This document shows positions 58,860 to 64,000 of a stretch of 64,000 bases of DNA, piece after piece; position 1 is the first letter of the stretch, and each line of letters starts with the position of its first letter. The notes beneath the pieces are model-generated. The model was not told the origin of the DNA. It did no database searches and worked only from the letters and a program-made list of their open reading frames with translations. This DNA comes from Begonia masoniana (taxonomy: Eukaryota; Streptophyta; Magnoliopsida; Cucurbitales; Begoniaceae), in NCBI GenBank assembly GCA_022432975.1, contig CM039508.1, forward strand, positions 24,925,278 to 24,989,277, in the 5' to 3' direction. Both the position numbers and the translations under genes were made by a program.

Positions 58860-60400
58860 AACTTGGTAGGTGAGAACATTTGTAGGATTCTCCTCGGTGT
58901 CAATTTTTTGAACTTTAACATCTCCTTGCTCGACAACCTCCTTAATAAAATGAAACTTTATGTCAGTATGATTTGATCATTCATGCAAAAGTAGGATCTT
59001 CGTGAGATATATCATACTCTGACTGTCACAGAAAATTGTCGGAACATACACCAACACACCAAGTTTTGAAGCTAACCCCCTCAAATAGAGATATTCCTTA
59101 ACACCTTTAGTCATGGAAATATATTCTGTCTGTGCCGTTGATAATGCCACAGTTTTTTTGTAGCTGAGCCTTCCAACTTATTGCCCCTCAATAAGTAGAA
59201 TGAGCAAAATCTAGACAACCAGAAAAATCAGAATAATTTTCTCCATATGATATTTTCATATCCAGAGAATCTAAAATATATCTCATCACCCATTTTAGAG
59301 CATCTCAATGATATTTTCCTAAATTTGACATAAACCTGTTGGTAACACACAATATAAGCAAGATTGACCAAGTACATATAATTGCATACATAACGCTGCC
59401 AATAATATTCGCATATGGAATTTTCTCGATAAACTGCCTCTCAAATTCATCTCCTGGAGCTTGTTTCTTTGACAACTTCAAATGAGCTGCCAACAACGTG
59501 CTAACACACTTCAGATTTTGCAGACTGAATCAATTAAGAACACGTTCTAAGTATTCTCCTTGAGAAAGCTCCAGAATATCTCTTTCTCTATTTCTGAAAA
59601 ATCTAAATCCCAATAATCTTCCTAACAATGCTCATATCCTTCATTTCAAATTGTTCTCAGAGTTCCTCTTTCAAATTCTAAATTTTTAGTTTACTCCTTC
59701 CTATGATAAGAATGTCATCCACATAGAGCAACAAATAAAGTGCTCTCTCCAATGCCGAATTTGTCACATATACACAACTATCATACTAATTTTAACAAAC
59801 CCGATGCTGGAGATAAAAACATCAAAGTTTCAGATTTCACTGCCTAGGGACTACTTGAAACTATAGAGCGATTTTTTCATAAACAAACCTGATTTGTATT
59901 TTCGTTTTTAAATTCCTCAAGTTGCACATGAAAATGGTTTCCTCCAAATCTCCATGCAAAAATACGGTTTTTACATCTGTTTGCTCAAGTTCCAAATTCT
60001 GAAATTCCATAATCGATAAAACCAACCTTATCGATGTATGATTTACCACGAAAGAGAATATTTCGTTGAAATCTATACCTTCTATCTACATGAAACCCTT
60101 GGCAACTAACCTTGCCCTAAATCTTAGTTTTCCCTTGTTGATAACATCTTCCTTTTGTTTGAAATACACTTATAGTCTACCAGTTTCCGCCTTTCTATTT
60201 TATCCACCAAGACCTAAGTATTGTTTTTTCCTAGCAATGTAATTTCTTCTATTATAGCATCAATTCAGGCATACTTGTCACTTCAACTTACCGCCTCCTT
60301 ATAATTGCCAGGCTCGCCATTTTCAAGATCAACAGACACAAGAAGGGCATAAGCAATAACATTCGCATAACCGAGATGTTGAGTTGGTTTCACTATTCTT
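58860..60400 (-). pseudogene. degraded copia pol (RT and RNase H)
   Basis: Minus-strand blocks in order: HTSIRLVLSIM and LELEQTDVKTVFLHGDLEE near 60040-59940 (RT), YVDDILI near 59715 (active site), PYANIIGSVMYA near 59420, TVALSTAQTEY near 59140 and DIKFHFIKEVVEQGDV near 58950 (RNase H). Frames change repeatedly and stops are frequent. It resembles the Tnt1/Tork lineage, unlike the Sirevirus at 1-8237. LTRs are not recognisable. Its right end is overlain by LTR-H. Confidence 0.85.
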
Positions 60401-60427
60401 TTCGACAGGTTTAACAAAATGTTTTAT

Positions 60428-62026
60428 AAAACATCTCAGAAAACGTTTTATAAAACATCAAAACATAAATCCGTTAACTATTCAGAACCAAACATCCTAA
60501 AATGTTTCTAACCATACAATTATCCTATCTAATCCACCATCAGCCCAAAACATCCCAGAAATTCTCAAAACGCTTACTTACATCTTCATGGGTCAAAATA
60601 GCGTACCGACTGCCCAGCACACTCCCGCAAGCCATCATTCTTCAACTGCTCGTTCCTCGGGTGGAGGGATCTCGTCCTCACCTGTATCGAAATCACCTAC
60701 ACCATACAGACAACTATGAGCTAAAGGCTCAGTAAGCTTCGTAAATGCAGATGCATGTTGTGCATATGAATTTCATAAATCATGCAAACATTTTAATCAT
60801 TACGTCGCAGACAGATTGTCACCGAGGTCTAACCCACCAGATGGAGAGAGTACGTCCGGTGGTTGGACAACCTCTTCCATCTAGCGGGGGAGAAACATAC
60901 TTACATCCGTAAACAGCCATGCTAGAACCCCACCTCGCCATGACCAGATAACAGATTACGTAGATTCATTTCTTTTTCGTAAACATGTGTAGAAATCCAT
61001 TTTCATGCTATTTTAAAATACGTGATACATGAACAGTTAAATGCATAAAATAAACATACAACATGTGTACCATCAAAACTATAAGAGCATAACCTATAAA
61101 AGAACTAATCCTAACTACCCAACCAAAACATTTAAAAAAACAATTCGCCAATATTCCTCAACACGATTTCGACATACGGTGTAGGCCAATCGGCCGTAGT
61201 AAGTCACGAGAACTTACCTGTCGTTCTTAGTGCACCAAGCTCCGTCTGCGGGCTTTGGTCACCTAGAAAATTTCACAATGTCCTTTGTCAAAATCGAGCC
61301 TAAACCATAAAATTTCGTAAACTAACGGAACTCCTAACTAAAGGAAATTTCCTAAAATTCTAATAAACCTCTCTCGGGCATTTTGTCGAGCAATTTACAC
61401 TCACACATAACATACCTCCATTAATGGAGTTTTTCAAGCTCTAATTACCCGGTTTTCCAAACAGAATGCCCTAATCATCCATTATATCGACTAATTACTC
61501 TCAATAATCGTAAAGACGGCAATAACTAACCGTTCCTAACCTAACCCGGTTATTTTTGACAAAACCTAACAAAACCTTAATCGTTTAACAACCTTAAAAA
61601 CCGAGAATAAAGGCCGAGAAACACTAGAAGTTTACCTAGAACCGAGATAGGAGAAGAAAACGTGAAGAAGCTTGGTTGATCGAAGGAGGAATCGTGGAGA
61701 ACGGAGGAGAAAAGCCGTGGAGAACCAAGGCCGCCAGAGAATAAATTCTCTCTGGAGAATTTCGTTAAGGGTGGGGAGGAAGAAGAGGGTAATGTGGTTT
61801 TTAATGAATTTTGACATGAAAATTACTATTTTACCCTTTTTATTTAATTATTCGCTTAGCTCGTTATTTAGCTATTGATTCGGTTTTTCCAAATTTTCTT
61901 ATTTCACCAATAATTCTGACTAATTACTATGGCTCTAATAAAACTTTCCGTTCGTCAAACGGATTTAATTTACTATTTTTACGAATTAAATTGCTATAGG
62001 GTTAAAAACGAAACTTGGGCGTTACA
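60428..62026. repeat. truncated LTR (LTR-H) related to LTR-G
   Basis: Shares with LTR-G the 'aaacatcctaaaa' stretch, the 'cctacaccatacag...ggctcagtaag' block and the ending ttgggcgttaca. About 700 bp corresponding to the TGTCACGACCC end is missing. Nothing in it codes for protein. Confidence 0.7.
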
Positions 62027-62343
62027 CCACCGATTTGAATTCCTAAAATTCCCTTATTTCTCCTAAAATCTATATTAATCATAAGGATCTTAATAAAACT
62101 CTCCATTCACAAAGCAGACTTATTCCACTTATTTATAAAAATACCCTTTATATTACGAGACACATCAAAACTCGTAATTCGACATTACATCTCTAAAAAT
62201 TCTCTCATATCTCCAGATACTCCAATTTATTTATAAGGTTCCAATAAAACTTCTCATTTGCAAAACAGGCTTAATTTGACATATTTACGAAAATGCCATT
62301 CATATGCGAAAAATTGAAAACCCGTCGAAAATCAGGTGTTACA
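62027..62343. repeat. two degenerate repeats of the LTR-H 3' end
   Basis: Modules resembling the last 150 bp of LTR-H recur, each with 'caataaaactt...attc(g/a)caaa' and 'tttacgaaaatgcc'-like words. The second ends in caggtgttaca. Confidence 0.55.
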
Positions 62344-63019
62344 CTAATAGATCATGGTCAATAACTTTGAGATTTATCGCTCCACGGTTCACATCAATCT
62401 AGAGCCTTGGAGAAGGTCTCTCACAAAAAGTCGAGCTATGAATTTCACTAACATTTTTGTTCATTTTGTAGGCCTCATTTTCCTAGCTAGCTTTGAGGAA
62501 AATCATAGTTTCGGCACATAAAGAAGAGGCAAGCCATTCATATGCTTGACGCGATGTCCGAGTCAAGCATCAACCCAATGTGCAGCACCACTCATGTGCT
62601 CAACCTAGACCACTCTCTCTTTGATTGCTTAAAGCCCAAATCCATTGGGGACAAGTCTAGAAAACTAACCACTATTTCAATGTCAAGTCCAAGAGGAAAG
62701 AGAAGCCCAAAGCATGTGAAATCTCGTCAACATCTGAGCCCTCTCACCATTGGCTATAACATTTTCACATGGATGAAGCTTGACACGGCTGAGTCAAAGG
62801 AAGCTAGTCAATGTTTGTGTGATATTTTTTGAAGTCTAAAAAGTATTATAAAATGATCTTGACGTAATAGGTATTAGAAAGAACTTGCTTTTTGGATTGG
62901 GAAGTCAAACTTCCCAAATTGGTAATTCTAGATACTCGGCCCTTGACCTAGTCAAGTACCCTTTTTACTTTTCGATTTTCAAAGCATGTAATGCCTCTTT
63001 TTGGGCGTAAACTGTAGCT
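62344..63019. other. unassigned stretch with a 96-codon open frame
   Basis: The frame at 62542-62832 (plus) is Ser/Lys-rich and contains HVLNLDHSLFD and SSPRGKRSPKH. I recognise no family. It could be a decayed retroelement Gag or chance. No promoter or splice evidence. Confidence 0.3.
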
Positions 63020-63884
63020 TGTCAGTGATTTTACACACTTACACGCAAGTGCACGTGTCGCTAACGAAATAATAAGTAAGTAAAGTATCGATCCCACGAG
63101 GATATTTTTAATTGTAATTAAATTGCTATAAATTTCTATAAATATAGATGGAAATATTGAAATTAAATAAATAATAAGGAATGATAAACTAAAATTAGTC
63201 GAAATTAAATAAGTCTAAAAAATAGAAATACTTTAAAAAAGTAATTATGAAAAAGCCTTGGTTATGGTTGATTTCCTCTTTACATGCAATTTACTCTAAT
63301 GCTACACGATGCTAGAGCATTGATCTTAAACAGCAAGAATAAAAATATTTATAGGTTTCTTTCGAATTGCCTATGTAATTCAATTTCAAAATTTCTCTCG
63401 ACTTTGAAAGAAGGTAACTAACATTGAATTTCTATAAACCCTATTCTTAATGCCAATTGAATTAACGTTAACTACTTTGTAACGTATTAATCCAATTAAT
63501 CAATCGTGCATCTTAACATTTATATTTACCCGTCGATATAATATAAGCATGAAACATCAAACTATCTGTCGATATGAATTGAATTAGACAAAGAATATCA
63601 CGAAAGATTGTTTCAAGCAAAAATGCATTAGCAATGCTGCAGTATTAGTCACAGAACAGCAAGAATTCATATATTTCTAGGGTTCCATCGAATTGCCTAG
63701 ATAAATTCATTTCAGAATTTTCTTTTCAATTTTTGAAAAGACAAAAACTTAATCTGAATTTTCTTATAAACACATTCTTAATGCCAAATAAATTAAAGTT
63801 AGTTACTTTGCAACAATTTTAATTTATTTAATTACTCATGCTCTTAAATCTTATTTACGTTCGTACAAGGAAAAAAGAAGAGAA
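63020..63884. repeat. AT-rich repeat with an internal diverged duplication
   Basis: Starts near ttacacgcaagtgcacgtgtc followed by tatcgatcccacgagga, words that recur in plant intergenic repeats. Two diverged copies of about 210 bp begin at about 63330 and 63645 (acagcaagaat...cgaattgcct...cattcttaatgcca). Element class not determined. Confidence 0.5.
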
Positions 63885-63984
63885 NNNNNNNNNNNNNNNN
63901 NNNNNNNNNNNNNNNNNNNNNNNNNNNNNNNNNNNNNNNNNNNNNNNNNNNNNNNNNNNNNNNNNNNNNNNNNNNNNNNNNNNN
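63885..63984. other. assembly gap (100 N)
   Basis: Exactly 100 N, the conventional placeholder for a gap of unknown size. Only 16 bases follow. Confidence 0.99.
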
Positions 63985-64000
63985 TTTAAATTCAACAATT

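Overview
The window is nuclear DNA of a flowering plant, most likely a eudicot. It is AT-rich and dense in LTR retrotransposons with tRNA-Met-type primer-binding sites, and it carries one intact, intron-containing plant gene. The species cannot be named from the sequence. A run of 100 N (63885-63984) is an assembly gap.

Layout. (1) 1-8237: the 3' three quarters of a Sirevirus-type Ty1/copia element (gag, pol with one nonsense codon, a 735-codon extra ORF, multiple polypurine tracts, 1563-bp LTR). It is inserted into the reverse transcriptase of (2) a minus-strand Ty3/gypsy element (8238-14576), whose own LTR contains a solo LTR (11230-13431). (3) 14577-22260: non-genic, repeat-derived DNA with a 1.07-kb palindromic array carrying tRNA-like promoter boxes (15352-16425), a solo LTR (17159-19442) and a 557-bp tandem duplication. 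(4) 22261-39000: nested gypsy and copia LTRs and gag remnants, including a 2.07-kb tandem duplication. (5) 39717-56154, minus strand: an intact nine-exon subtilase gene of the SBT5.6 type (778 codons). Its intron 4 has grown to 13.25 kb because a solo LTR (42685-54722) inserted there and then received two further elements. (6) 56155-64000: the gene's upstream region, a dead copia pol, LTR remnants and an uncharacterised repeat.

The most interesting object is the 3.7-kb LTR element at 42849-46543. It has 325/318-bp LTRs, a perfect TAGCT target-site duplication, a primer-binding site and a polypurine tract. Instead of pol it carries intronless fragments that I read as three unrelated host genes: the splicing factor PRP17/CDC40, a CMSS1-like ribosome-biogenesis protein, and most of the mitochondrial protease FTSH4. 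That architecture resembles maize Bs1, a retroelement that transduces cellular genes.

Several insertions are proven at base level by matching 5-bp duplications: ACATC, CACCC, GCAAT, GCCTA, CCAAA, TAGCT and CACAC. Together they give a relative chronology of nesting. The only apparently functional host gene is the subtilase; the rest is repeat-derived or unassigned.
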